NCBI RefSeq assembly: GCF_012849055.1 | Contig: NZ_CP051677.1 | Span: forward strand, 620,001-684,000 | From: Spirosoma rhododendri | GTDB lineage: Bacteria; Bacteroidota; Bacteroidia; Cytophagales; Spirosomataceae | Length of the DNA: 64,000 bases | Direction: 5' to 3' | Part shown: positions 52,716 through 61,811 of the stretch, piece after piece | Position numbering within the stretch: the stretch's first letter is position 1 | Layout of the letters: every line of letters begins with the position of its first letter | The notes under the pieces: generated by a model | Told to the model about the DNA's origin: nothing | Database searches by the model: none | The model's input: the letters and a program-made list of their open reading frames with translations, nothing else | Program-made: the position numbers and the translations under genes

Positions 52716-53477
52716 ATGAGCAAGATACCATTCTTTACAACAACCCTTCTGAGCCTGTTCTGCCTGCTGGCAGTAGCCTTTACCACACCCGTTGCCGATG
52801 GCGTCGACCATAGTGCGTTTGATAAGCTGCTGAAGAAACACGTCAACGCCAAAGGTCTGGTCGATTACAAGGGTTTCAAAGCCGACGAAAAAACGTTCGA
52901 TCAGTACCTCAATATGCTGAGTGCCAACGCCCCTAAATCGTCGTGGAGCAAGCAGGAGCAGATGGCCTACTGGATCAACGCCTACAACGCCTATACGATT
53001 AAGCTGATTCTGAATCACTACCCCGTAGAGAGCATCAAAGACATTGGCTCGAAGATCAAGATTCCGTTTGTGACTACCCCCTGGGCGGCTAAGTTCTTCA
53101 CCATCGGTGGCGAAAAAATGAGCCTCGACAACATCGAACACGGCACGCTTCGCAAGAAATATGACGATCCGCGCATTCACTTCGCGCTGGTCTGTGCGTC
53201 GATTTCCTGCCCACGCCTGCGCAACGAAGCCTACACCGCCAGCAAACTCGATGCCCAGCTTAACGATCAGGGAAAAGACTTCCTGAACAACCCCGCCAAG
53301 AACAAGATCACGAAAGATGCTGCCCAACTATCGAAATACTTCGATTGGTACAAAGGCGACTGGAACGACAACGGGCAAACGGTCGTGAAGTGGGTCGACA
53401 AATATTCGGACACCAAAATCACCGACGACACGAAAATCTCGTACCTCGATTACAACTGGAAGCTCAACGAGCAGTAG
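52716..53477 (+). CDS. DUF547 domain-containing exported protein
   Basis: A 253-residue protein from the ATG at 52716, which begins the signal peptide (about 1-20); an earlier in-frame start at 52668 adds no sensible sequence. The body matches DUF547: AYWINAYNAYTIKLILNHYP, SLDNIEHGTLR, RIHFALVCASISCPRLRNEAYTA and FLNNP. The conserved Cys, His and Asn resemble a papain-like transglutaminase layout, but function is unproved. In many bacteria DUF547 genes sit beside membrane redox or transport genes, as here, where the FAD oxidoreductase starts 28 bases downstream. Confidence 0.88.
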   Translation: MSKIPFFTTTLLSLFCLLAVAFTTPVADGVDHSAFDKLLKKHVNAKGLVDYKGFKADEKTFDQYLNMLSANAPKSSWSKQEQMAYWINAYNAYTIKLILNHYPVESIKDIGSKIKIPFVTTPWAAKFFTIGGEKMSLDNIEHGTLRKKYDDPRIHFALVCASISCPRLRNEAYTASKLDAQLNDQGKDFLNNPAKNKITKDAAQLSKYFDWYKGDWNDNGQTVVKWVDKYSDTKITDDTKISYLDYNWKLNEQ

Positions 53478-53505
53478 TTGGATTATTTGCCCACACTCCC
53501 ACCCT

Positions 53506-54831
53506 ATGAAACAGCTTGTCATTATCGGCAACGGTATCGCCGGGATCACGGCCGCCCGGCACGTCCGGCAGCAGGACGATCAGGTGCGGATTACGGTTAT
53601 TTCGGCGGAATCGGATCATTTCTATTCGCGGACGGCTCTGATGTACATTTACATGGGCCACATGACCTACGCGCATACCAAGCCGTATGAAGACTTTTTC
53701 TGGGCGAAAAACCGCATCGACCTCATGCGCGGCTACGTCGAGCGGGTTGATACGGCGGGGAAGCAGGTGCAACTGGCCGATGGCAAAACATTGCCTTATG
53801 ATGCGCTGGTGATCGCGACCGGCTCCGTCCCGACAACGGTCGACTGGCCGGGGCTGAACGCGAAAGGGGTGCAGGGCTTCTACGGCCTGCCCGATCTGGC
53901 GAGTATGGAACAGTACACGCAGGGCATCGACAGGGCGGTGGTCGTGGGTGGCGGTTTGATCGGTATCGAGCTGGCCGAAATGCTCCACAGTCGCCATATC
54001 GCCGTGACGATGCTGGTGCGCGACCAAACTTACTGGGGATCGACTTTACCCGCCGAGGAAGGTAGAATTCTCGAACAACACATCCGCGACCACGGCATCG
54101 ACCTACGGCTGGCTACGGAACTGCGCGAAATTCAGGCCGACGAATCAGGACGGGTGCGGGCAGTAGTCACGACCGATGGACAGGAAATTCCCTGTCAGTT
54201 TGTGGGACTGGGCATCGGTGTTACGCCGAACGTCGGCTTTTTGCGTGGGTCGGGTATCGAACTGGGCAAGGGTGTGCTGGTCAACGAATACTTTGAAACC
54301 AGCATCCCCGACGTCTACGCCATTGGCGACTGCAACGAGTTCCGCGATCCGATTATCGGTACGGACGGTGCTCCGCGCAAGACTATCGAACAGATCTGGT
54401 ACACGGGTCGGATGCACGGCGAAACGCTGGCGCAAACGCTTTGCGGCCACCGCACGGCCTACCGACCGGGTGCGTTTTTCAACTCGGCCAAGTTCCTCGA
54501 CATCGAGTACCAGACCTACGGCACGCTGAACGCCAAACCGACCGAGGGCGAACAGACGCATTACTGGGAGCATCCCAACGGGCGGCAGTGCGTGCGAATC
54601 AACTACCGCGCCGACGATGGGCGGGTTGTGGGGATTCACGCACTGGGCCTGCGCCTGCGCCACGCCGTTATCGACCGCTGGATTCAGGACCGTCGACCGC
54701 TCGACTACGTGCTACGCCATTTCCGGCAGGCCGATTTTAACCCTGAATTTTCCGACGCCTATACCGACGCGCTCACCGGTAACGGCCCCGTTCGCAAAAG
54801 CTGGCTGCGTCGCCTGTTTTCGTCACCTTAA
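53506..54831 (+). CDS. FAD-dependent NAD(P)H oxidoreductase (pyridine nucleotide-disulfide family)
   Basis: A 441-residue flavoprotein. The FAD-binding loop is IGNGIAGITAA at the start, the NAD(P) loop is VVGGGLIGIE (about 147-156), and the second FAD motif is VYAIGDCNEF. The layout matches nitrite-reductase/rubredoxin-reductase-like enzymes, but there is no redox Cys pair, so it likely passes electrons to a separate acceptor. The C-terminal domain of about 120 residues is longer than in rubredoxin reductase. The adjacent 4Fe-4S membrane protein is a natural partner. It is downstream of DUF547 in the same direction. Confidence 0.85.
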   Translation: MKQLVIIGNGIAGITAARHVRQQDDQVRITVISAESDHFYSRTALMYIYMGHMTYAHTKPYEDFFWAKNRIDLMRGYVERVDTAGKQVQLADGKTLPYDALVIATGSVPTTVDWPGLNAKGVQGFYGLPDLASMEQYTQGIDRAVVVGGGLIGIELAEMLHSRHIAVTMLVRDQTYWGSTLPAEEGRILEQHIRDHGIDLRLATELREIQADESGRVRAVVTTDGQEIPCQFVGLGIGVTPNVGFLRGSGIELGKGVLVNEYFETSIPDVYAIGDCNEFRDPIIGTDGAPRKTIEQIWYTGRMHGETLAQTLCGHRTAYRPGAFFNSAKFLDIEYQTYGTLNAKPTEGEQTHYWEHPNGRQCVRINYRADDGRVVGIHALGLRLRHAVIDRWIQDRRPLDYVLRHFRQADFNPEFSDAYTDALTGNGPVRKSWLRRLFSSP

Positions 54832-54854
54832 TTGTTTGAGTAGTTATTCGGAAA

Positions 54855-54955
54855 CTCGCGTTTGTCATCCCGAGCCCGTGAGGGATCTTCGCTAACAGGC
54901 GGTTCTACTTGCTTTTACCGAAGATTCCTCGCAGGCTCGGGATGACAAACGCGAG
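54855..54955. repeat. Family C inverted repeat, copy 3
   Basis: Arms CTCGCGTTTGTCATCCCGAG.. and ..CTCGGGATGACAAACGCGAG pair perfectly over 22 bases and with a few gaps further in. Loop ACAGGCGGTT is the inverse of the shared family C loop. Confidence 0.85.
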
Positions 54956-54980
54956 CCCGACTAACTTCCTTTAACCCGAT

Positions 54981-55035
54981 TCAGCCTTCGGCTCGACATC
55001 GGACCGCCGAAGCGGCAGGGATGCTGTCTGAGACA
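54981..55035. repeat. Family E half-element, copy 3
   Basis: AGCCTTCGGCT..GCAGGGATGCTGTCTGAG..ACA matches the right half of the copy at 24749-24850. It contains an in-frame ATG (55021) for the next gene, but the ATG at 55057 is the better start. Confidence 0.7.
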
Positions 55036-55056
55036 ACTACACTAACTGCTATTTCT

Positions 55057-56610
55057 ATGCAAACCACCGGGCAACGCGCGGGCTTGTTTTTGTTTCTGAT
55101 CGGCTTCGCGCTGTTCGTCGGTACGCTGACGCTTAGTCAGTACCGCCTGACCGATCAGGTGCTGGCGAAAACGGCGAAGAAAGAGCAACTGACTGACCTT
55201 CGTACCGCTACAGCACCGATACTGGGAAAGCTATACGGCTCGTCGTTTGGGTTCGTCGGTGATCTAAAAGCGGCCGTCGGGCAGTTGAACAGTGGCTATC
55301 AGCAGGCGAAGCAGTACGACAAACAGATTGGCAGCGACTTTATTTTTCAGACGACGAAAGCCGCCAGCACAGGCTTTTTCCCAGCCCATAGCCAGTGGTT
55401 TTTCTGGGCGAGTCTGCTGCTGTGCGTCGGCGGGGCTCTGCTGTATTTTCTGCCGGAACGACGCACACTGCCGGGCATTAAAAACAACGGCGTCTTCCAC
55501 AACCCGGCCACGAATCGGGGCTGGATCGGCATTATCGTCGGTACGTTCTTGATCGGCTTTTACGTCGTACTGTATTTCTACCCCGAATACCTGACCAACT
55601 GGACGCTGCTGTTCGACCCGCTGAGTCGGCTGGTCAACGGTGGTCCGGCGAGCCAATGGTTTGTGTACGGGTCGCTGTACACGCTGGCGATTCTGGTGAT
55701 GGGCGTGCGGATGCTGGTAAAGTACCGGGGCAACCCCTACCAGCAAATCCGCACGGTGTCGGTGATGTTTTTCCAGCTCGCCTTCGCCTTCCTCATCCCC
55801 GAACTGATGGCCCTGTTCAACCAGCCCGCGCAGGACTTAAAAAATATGTGGCCACTCGACTACAGCTTTTACTTCGACTACCGCATCGACGAGAAAATCA
55901 AGGCCGGAACGTTCGGGCTATTTCTGCTCGTCTGGGGTACGGCACTCTGGCTGGTTGGCGTACCAATTCTGACGTACTTTTTCGGCAAACGCTGGTACTG
56001 CTCGTGGGTATGCGGCTGCGGTGGACTGGCCGAAACCCTCGGCGATCCCTACCGCCAACTGTCCGACAAACGACTGGTAGCGTGGAAGTTCGAGCGGGTC
56101 ATCGTGCATTCGGTGCTGGCTTTCGCTGTCGTCATGACCGCGCTGGTGCTCTACACCTACGCCACCGGCCAATCCAGCCTGTTCGGTATTCTGGATTCGT
56201 ACAGCCTGCGTTCGACCTACGGTTTTGCCATCGGGTCGGTCTTCGCGGGGGTCGTCGGCACAGGGTTTTATCCGCTCATGGGTAACCGCGTCTGGTGCCG
56301 GTTTGGGTGCCCGCTGGCGGCTTATCTGGGGCTGGTGCAGCGGTTCAAATCGCGCTTCCGCATCACCACCAACGGCGGGCAGTGCATCTCGTGCGGCAAC
56401 TGCTCGACCTACTGCGAAATGGGCATCGACGTGCGGTGGTACGCGCAGCGCGGGCAGGACATCGTGCGGTCGTCGTGCGTGGGTTGCGGCATCTGCTCGT
56501 CGGTATGTCCACGCGGGGTGCTCAATCTGGAAAACGCCGACGAAACCAGCCGTCTGACTTCACCTAACCCAATTCTGCTGGGCAACAACAGCATCCACGT
56601 TCAGCCATGA
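55057..56610 (+). CDS. NapH/CcoG-like 4Fe-4S polytopic membrane protein
   Basis: A 517-residue inner-membrane electron-transfer protein. About eight helices (first at about 7-27) hold Cys-rich loops: WYCSWVCGCGG after TM6 and VWCRFGCPLAAYLG after TM8, both typical of NapH/NosR/RdxA proteins. Two C-terminal ferredoxin clusters follow, CISCGNCSTYCEMGID and CVGCGICSSVCPRG. It probably passes electrons between the quinone pool, the FAD enzyme next door and an external acceptor. The start at 55057 is chosen since 55021 lies in a repeat. Its TGA overlaps the ATG of DUF6134 (ATGA). Confidence 0.85.
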   Translation: MQTTGQRAGLFLFLIGFALFVGTLTLSQYRLTDQVLAKTAKKEQLTDLRTATAPILGKLYGSSFGFVGDLKAAVGQLNSGYQQAKQYDKQIGSDFIFQTTKAASTGFFPAHSQWFFWASLLLCVGGALLYFLPERRTLPGIKNNGVFHNPATNRGWIGIIVGTFLIGFYVVLYFYPEYLTNWTLLFDPLSRLVNGGPASQWFVYGSLYTLAILVMGVRMLVKYRGNPYQQIRTVSVMFFQLAFAFLIPELMALFNQPAQDLKNMWPLDYSFYFDYRIDEKIKAGTFGLFLLVWGTALWLVGVPILTYFFGKRWYCSWVCGCGGLAETLGDPYRQLSDKRLVAWKFERVIVHSVLAFAVVMTALVLYTYATGQSSLFGILDSYSLRSTYGFAIGSVFAGVVGTGFYPLMGNRVWCRFGCPLAAYLGLVQRFKSRFRITTNGGQCISCGNCSTYCEMGIDVRWYAQRGQDIVRSSCVGCGICSSVCPRGVLNLENADETSRLTSPNPILLGNNSIHVQP

Positions 56611-57229
56611 GTCAGTTTCGCCTTCCCGCCCTTCTGACCGCTTGTCTATTCATAATTTGTCTGTCGGCCACGGCGCAGCGCGTATCGCCGGATGCCGATC
56701 AAACGCAGCAATATGCTATTGAAGTCGCCGGTATTCGCGTCGGCACGATGACCACCACCCGGCAGGCGCAAAGCAATCAGCGGGTGCAGTACACGCTTGT
56801 CAGTGACGTAAAAGCGAATCTGCTGCTGTACAAAGTGACCATTTATTACAAGGTGACGAACCTATTCGAGCGGGGTAAACTCGTCCGTTCCATCGCCGAT
56901 GTTCAGACTAACCGGGGCAACTTCCTGACGCAGACACTGTGGACGGGCGAGCACTACGCTATCGACGCGGAGCAGTACAAATGGTCATATAAAACTGCTG
57001 ACCCAAAACCGATCACTTACGCGATTACGAACCTGTTTTTCAGCGAACCGGTCGGTATGAGCAGCGCCTTTGCTGAATATTTCGGAGACTATGCCAGCCT
57101 GTCGCCCAACGGCAACCACACCTATCTGGCCCGGCGCGACGGGCGGGTGAATACGTCTACGAAAACGGGCAGCTGGTACGGATTATCAAGAAGAACCCGA
57201 TCAAGAACTTCATTATTCGCCGAATCTGA
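56607..57229 (+). CDS. DUF6134-like exported protein, single-base frameshift near the C-terminus
   Basis: An exported protein with a signal peptide (about 1-23, ending SATAQ) and beta-rich body with the DUF6134 pattern (YAIEVAGIRVGTM, DVKANLLLYKVTIYYKVTNLF, KPITYAITNLFFSEP). As read, the frame runs to 57263 with an Arg/Ser-rich end that overlaps the convergent gene. Adding one G at 57145-57147 (or nearby) gives EYVYENGQLVRIIKK..IRRI and a stop at 57227-57229, 207 residues in all. A sequencing slip is the likely cause. It is translationally coupled to the 4Fe-4S protein. Function unknown. Confidence 0.72.
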
Positions 57230-57238
57230 CCGCGCTGG

Positions 57239-57805
57239 CTATCGCTTAACGAGCCGGGGCTGACGGTACAGTCGGTAAGCCGCCCACGACAGACCCAACC
57301 CTGCCAGTACACCAACCACCATGCGCTCGTGGTGCCGAATGTCGGTAAGGATCGGTTCGGCCAGCCGAATCAAATTTGCACCAGCTAGCCCGATCAGCAG
57401 CGCCCAGACCAAACCGCCCAGTACGTTGAGTAACAAAAACTGGAACCACGAATAACCCGACGCACCCACAGCCGCCGGAATAACAATCCGCAGTCCGTAG
57501 AGCGCCCGAAAGCCCAGCACGAGCACGGCCCCATAGTCGTGTAACAGACGCTGCACCCGGCTGAATCGCTGCCGCCAGCGCGGTCTTCGGGTCAGAAACT
57601 GCTGCCCGTAGCGCTGCCCGACGTAGAAGTAGCCCTGACTAATCAGCACCGACGCCAGAGCCGCTAATCCGATCACGAAGGGCATGGAAAAGTAACCCCG
57701 GTGCGCCAGATAAGCACCGGCAATCAAAAAGGCTTCGCCTTCTAACAACACCCCAAAAAACAGGATGGGGTAGCCATAGGTAAGCATCAACTCCTGAAAC
57801 GACAT
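57239..57805 (-). CDS. DedA family membrane protein
   Basis: A 188-residue inner-membrane protein of the VTT/SNARE-associated (DedA) superfamily, whose members flip undecaprenyl phosphate or other lipids. The pattern LTYGYPILFFGVLLEGEAFLIAGAYLAHRG, YFYVGQRYG, and FRALYGLRIVIPAAVGASG with the conserved Gly-x-x-x-G and Arg is clear. There are four to five helices and two re-entrant segments. It is convergent with the DUF6134 gene and otherwise alone. Confidence 0.88.
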   Translation of the reverse strand: MSFQELMLTYGYPILFFGVLLEGEAFLIAGAYLAHRGYFSMPFVIGLAALASVLISQGYFYVGQRYGQQFLTRRPRWRQRFSRVQRLLHDYGAVLVLGFRALYGLRIVIPAAVGASGYSWFQFLLLNVLGGLVWALLIGLAGANLIRLAEPILTDIRHHERMVVGVLAGLGLSWAAYRLYRQPRLVKR

Positions 57806-57929
57806 ACAGCAATCTACTAAACAGGCATAGTATGCTCTTGGCCGGGCTGATTAAAATTTGATTATGATTTGCCGCGCTGCCCCGGCCAGTAAGTTGGCCT
57901 TCACGGGGCCAGTATTTCGCGAATCGACG

Positions 57930-59264
57930 TTACACCTTTGGTTCCCAGCCCTTTTCGTACGCGCGGCTCCAGAGTTTCTGGGCTTCCCTGTCGTTCTGAA
58001 TGTGGCCCGTCTTGGGGTCGATGTGCAGGTCATGACCGACGCGCCAGGCAATGTTGCCGAGTTGCATAGCCACCACGCTCTTGTGCCCCGTCTCGACATC
58101 GCAGTTGGGCTTGCGGTCGGTGCGAATGGCATCCAGAAAATCAGCAACGTGCAGGCTGTCCATACCCAGGCTGGGGCTGGCGGTGTTGCGCCCCTGAACG
58201 TCGCTTTCGGCCGATGCTGACTTGACATCTTTCACCAGCTTACCATCCAGATCATAGACTTTGTAGCTGTCGCCACCCGTGTCCAGACTGCCTTTTTCGC
58301 CGTAGAAAATGATGCCCCGGTCGCGGTCCTCGATCTTCCGGCCGTTGGAACTGCGGCACTCCCACAGCAGCGACACCCGACCCGGATAGTCCATGATAAT
58401 CAGCTGCGTATCGGGTGTTTGCCAGTCGTCTTTGAACTCGTACCGACCGCCTACTGAGCTAACCCGCGTGGGAAAATCGACGCCCAGCCCCCACCGCGCC
58501 ACGTCGACTTCGTGGGTGCCGTTGTTGAGGGCTTCGCCGGTTCCCCAGTGCCAGAACCAGTGCCAGTTGTAATGAATCAGCCCGTCCTGATACGGCTGGC
58601 GCGGGGCCGGTCCCTGCCAGAGATCGTAGTCCAGCCAGGTGGGTACGGTACCGGGTTTGACGAACGTAGATGAGCGTTTGTTGGTGTACCATGTTTTGGC
58701 CATGTACACCCGACCGATGACGCCGTTGTGCAGTTCTTCAATGCCCTTCGTCAGCGTCGGGGCCGACCGGCGTTGCGCGCCCATCTGCACCACGCGCTTG
58801 TACTTGCGGGCCGCTTCCACCGCCAGTTCACCCTCGCGCGGGTTGTGGCTCAGCGGCTTCTCGACATACACGTGCTTCCCGGCCTGACAGCCCATAATCG
58901 TCAGGGGCGAGTGCCAGTGGTCGGGTGTAGCGATGTAAATGGCGTCGATGCTTTTGTCTTCCAGCACCCGGCGGCAGTCTTTTTCCGACTTCGGTTTCGC
59001 CGTCGCGTTTGCTTTCTGGATGGTCTGAATGGCCTTCGGAATGGCCCGCTCGTCGACGTCGCAGACCGTGCCGACTTCCGTGTTTTTCTGGATAGCAAAC
59101 GTGCCACCCATCCCGTCGCCCCGGCTGTTGACACCGATCGTCGCGACCCGGATCAGGTCATTAGCCCCGACGATGCGGTTGTAACTGCGGGGGCTAAACC
59201 CCACCAACGCGCCCCCAACTACGCCAGCGGCTGTTTGTCTGATAAACTCACGTCTGTTCTGCAT
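57930..59264 (-). CDS. Gfo/Idh/MocA family oxidoreductase with Tat signal
   Basis: A 444-residue NAD(P)-dependent sugar oxidoreductase. A twin-arginine signal (NRREFIRQTAAG, residues 3-14) suggests export folded with its cofactor. The Rossmann fold has VATIGVNSRGDG, then IYIATPDHWHSP and VYVEKPLSHN with the EKP motif. His and Lys residues in NNGTHEVDVARWGLG are the catalytic type. Exported members of Bacteroidetes act on glycans or sugar acids as oxidoreductases or glycosidases by redox mechanism. It starts 4 bases after the DUF5916 stop, so they are in one operon. Confidence 0.88.
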   Translation of the reverse strand: MQNRREFIRQTAAGVVGGALVGFSPRSYNRIVGANDLIRVATIGVNSRGDGMGGTFAIQKNTEVGTVCDVDERAIPKAIQTIQKANATAKPKSEKDCRRVLEDKSIDAIYIATPDHWHSPLTIMGCQAGKHVYVEKPLSHNPREGELAVEAARKYKRVVQMGAQRRSAPTLTKGIEELHNGVIGRVYMAKTWYTNKRSSTFVKPGTVPTWLDYDLWQGPAPRQPYQDGLIHYNWHWFWHWGTGEALNNGTHEVDVARWGLGVDFPTRVSSVGGRYEFKDDWQTPDTQLIIMDYPGRVSLLWECRSSNGRKIEDRDRGIIFYGEKGSLDTGGDSYKVYDLDGKLVKDVKSASAESDVQGRNTASPSLGMDSLHVADFLDAIRTDRKPNCDVETGHKSVVAMQLGNIAWRVGHDLHIDPKTGHIQNDREAQKLWSRAYEKGWEPKV

Positions 59265-59268
59265 ACGG

Positions 59269-61551
59269 CTATAAGTTCCACCAGTAGGTCCATTTAATCA
59301 CCAGCGCCCGATTTTTTACCGATAAAAAGCCCGGCACGTCCTGCCCGATCTGTGCCGAACCCGGCAGGTAATTGTCAGTGTAGACAAGGAAGAAATCGGA
59401 CGCGGGTTTATACCGCCATTGCACCCGGGCGTTGACGTTCATGTTCTGCTGTTGCTCGTTGTACTGCACAAAGGTGGTGAGGTACAGCGTGTTGGTCAAC
59501 GTCACGTCGAAGCGCGGACCGACCAGCCAGAAGTTGGTTCGACCCCACGGCTGCGGCAGTTGGATGGCGTTGTAGCTGGCACTGGCCGCCAGGCTCACGT
59601 ACGGCTGAAAGCGATAGCCCAGGTCGGCCGTTACGTTCAGGCGCGTGCCGTTGGCATAATAACCGCCGTAACGCGTCGCCAGGCCATATGTAAACAGGCT
59701 CTGCGGCTTGGAATCGAAGTCGGTGCCCCAGGCCGTCCAGCGGTGTTCGGTGCCGGTCGCCAGCGTCGGGCGGCCGGAATTTGTTGGATCGAAGGGTTGC
59801 AGCAGCCGCACGTAGTCGGTCGCGACCCAGCCCGTAAAGACGCTTTTGCTGCGAAACGTAATCGTGTACGACAGCACACTTTCGTTGTCGCTCTGCCGCC
59901 CCGCCGGGTCGAAGAAATAAGTGGAGTTGGCCGTTGGGCCGTGGCTCAGCACAGGGCCACCCGTTGGTAGAAACGTATAACCGAGCGTACCGATGGCCCG
60001 TTCGTAGCCCCGACGCGGCACATAGCCCGCTTCGGCAGTGTAGTTCTGCCCAACGGCTTCCAGCTGCGCCCCAATCAGCCACTGCCGACTGAAATATTGC
60101 AGGTTAGCCGCATACACGGCATTGTCATTTCCACTACCCGCAGCGGTCGCTTCGGCGCTGCCCGGTGTTGGTGGCGCGTTGAACGAACGAATGTACAGCA
60201 CCTTCCCCGACCACAGATTATTGGCCGACGCTAGGTTATACTCAATACCCAGATTGCGATTGTACTGCGAATAAACGGGCAGACTCACCGCCGGAGCAGA
60301 ACCCGCCGGGACACCCTGCACGTCCGGCTCGTGGTAGCCGATGGATTGTTTGTTGACGAACAGCACCCCGATGTTCGACCGGGCAAACACGCGCCGTTGC
60401 AGAGCCAGCGCGGCAAAATTCTGCGCGGGCAGGCCCGTTTCGTTCACAGCTCCGGTCTGCATATCCAGCACGCCCAGTCGCCAGTCTTTGTTGAGCTTAC
60501 CACTTACCCGCGCCCCAAACCGGATCGGCACCCCACCCAGCCCAATGCGCCGACTGAAAAATGGTCGGATCGTTGAATAGCCGAAGTTGGCGAACTGATC
60601 ACCGTTCTCCAGAAAGAATTGTCGCCGTTCGGGGAAGAACAGTTCGTACCGGTCAAGGTTCGTCACCTGCTGATCGACGTCGACCTGTGAGAAATCGGGA
60701 TTAACCGTCAGGTCCAGATTGAGCGACGACGTCAGCGCAATTTTGGCGTCGAGCCCCGCGCTGAACCGGTTGCTCGTGGGGGCGGTCGTTTGGTAGTCGC
60801 GGGTCATGCCGCCCAGCGCGTACGGAATCAGCGAGATGTTCGGCCCCGGCTGCGGTGGCGGCTGATCCCACACCAGCACACCCGTCAGCGCCAGCGACGC
60901 CGTGGGAAACTGCCGCTGAATGGGCGTCCACGACGATTTTTCGGTGGTTTTCAGATCAAGCCGACTGAAGTTAATTCCCCAGCGGGTGATGCCTTTTTTG
61001 TAGCGGAGCGTCTTGAAGGGAATGGCCATCTCAAGCACATAGCGATCAGGATAGTTGCGCACCACCGACGTCCATTTGTTATCCCAGCTCAGGTTGGCTT
61101 TACCGCCTTCGTAGAGCAGGCCATCCCACTGCGCCCCGGCCGCATTGGTCCCAAACGTAAAGCCATTGGTCTGATCGTCGAAGGTGTCGACAAAGAAGAT
61201 GAAGTTATCGTTTTTGCCGAATGACCAGTCGCGTCGCAGCGATTCCACGATGTACGGACCCGGCACATTACCGTAGAAACAAACCGCGCTGAGGTACACC
61301 GCGTGGTCGTCGTAGGTCATCCGCACCTCCGTCCGGACGTTCGCCCGGCTGGTGTCGGCGGGCAGCACCATCCAGAAATTGGTTGCGACATCGGCCCCCT
61401 GCCAAACCGGCTCATCGACCGTACCATCGACCACGATGGGCGATGTTGCCCGCTGAATACGAAGCTGATAGCCTTCGTTTTTCTTTTGCGCCAATCCCAC
61501 TGTTTGCCCCAATAGCAGACAGGCCACCACTACCCGTAAAAATAAATCCAC
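59269..61551 (-). CDS. DUF5916 outer-membrane protein (CBM9-like domain plus barrel)
   Basis: A 760-residue protein. From a GTG at 61551 (TTG at 61554 also possible) it has a signal peptide (about 1-22), a carbohydrate-binding-like domain (about 28-230; IVVDGTVDEPVWQGADVATNF, VEMAIPFKTLRY-type block) and a DUF5916 barrel with NLDLTVNPDFSQVDVDQQVTNL and FPERRQFFLENGDQF. DUF5916 function is unknown; a surface protein binding sugars is plausible. It is co-transcribed with the Gfo/Idh/MocA gene. The barrel runs to TYWWNL at the end. Confidence 0.87.
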   Translation of the reverse strand: MDLFLRVVVACLLLGQTVGLAQKKNEGYQLRIQRATSPIVVDGTVDEPVWQGADVATNFWMVLPADTSRANVRTEVRMTYDDHAVYLSAVCFYGNVPGPYIVESLRRDWSFGKNDNFIFFVDTFDDQTNGFTFGTNAAGAQWDGLLYEGGKANLSWDNKWTSVVRNYPDRYVLEMAIPFKTLRYKKGITRWGINFSRLDLKTTEKSSWTPIQRQFPTASLALTGVLVWDQPPPQPGPNISLIPYALGGMTRDYQTTAPTSNRFSAGLDAKIALTSSLNLDLTVNPDFSQVDVDQQVTNLDRYELFFPERRQFFLENGDQFANFGYSTIRPFFSRRIGLGGVPIRFGARVSGKLNKDWRLGVLDMQTGAVNETGLPAQNFAALALQRRVFARSNIGVLFVNKQSIGYHEPDVQGVPAGSAPAVSLPVYSQYNRNLGIEYNLASANNLWSGKVLYIRSFNAPPTPGSAEATAAGSGNDNAVYAANLQYFSRQWLIGAQLEAVGQNYTAEAGYVPRRGYERAIGTLGYTFLPTGGPVLSHGPTANSTYFFDPAGRQSDNESVLSYTITFRSKSVFTGWVATDYVRLLQPFDPTNSGRPTLATGTEHRWTAWGTDFDSKPQSLFTYGLATRYGGYYANGTRLNVTADLGYRFQPYVSLAASASYNAIQLPQPWGRTNFWLVGPRFDVTLTNTLYLTTFVQYNEQQQNMNVNARVQWRYKPASDFFLVYTDNYLPGSAQIGQDVPGFLSVKNRALVIKWTYWWNL

Positions 61552-61554
61552 CAA

Positions 61555-61811
61555 ATAAACTCGCTAGATACAATGCAGAAAGCACAATTCTGGGCTAAGT
61601 TACTACCTTGTTACCGCATTCTGCTGTAGTGGCATGCCGAGCTGTTTTCGGAAAAACCGATAAGCCCTTACCGCTTATATTAGCCCGTCGTCGCGATCAA
61701 CTGTTGATAAGCTATAAGAAAGGCACAGATGCAAGTACAGGTACTCAACATGAATATCTATCGACTATTCTAATCAAGTGCTAGTAAATTAGGCGTAGGA
61801 TACAAAACTGT
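61555..61811. other. Gap with no gene seen
   Basis: Composition drifts toward AT from here to the right edge. No frame, repeat family or promoter was recognised with confidence. Confidence 0.4.

Noticed and set aside
52428..53327. Minus-strand frame opposite DUF547 that reaches the BamA-like gene
   Set aside because: Only its last 75 or so residues, from the ATG at 52652, are real (signal peptide of the frameshifted BamA-like protein); the rest is antisense to DUF547.
57149..57263. Arg/Ser-rich C-terminus of the DUF6134 protein as a real extension
   Set aside because: Adding one base gives a sensible end and a stop before the convergent DedA gene, while the extension overlaps that gene.
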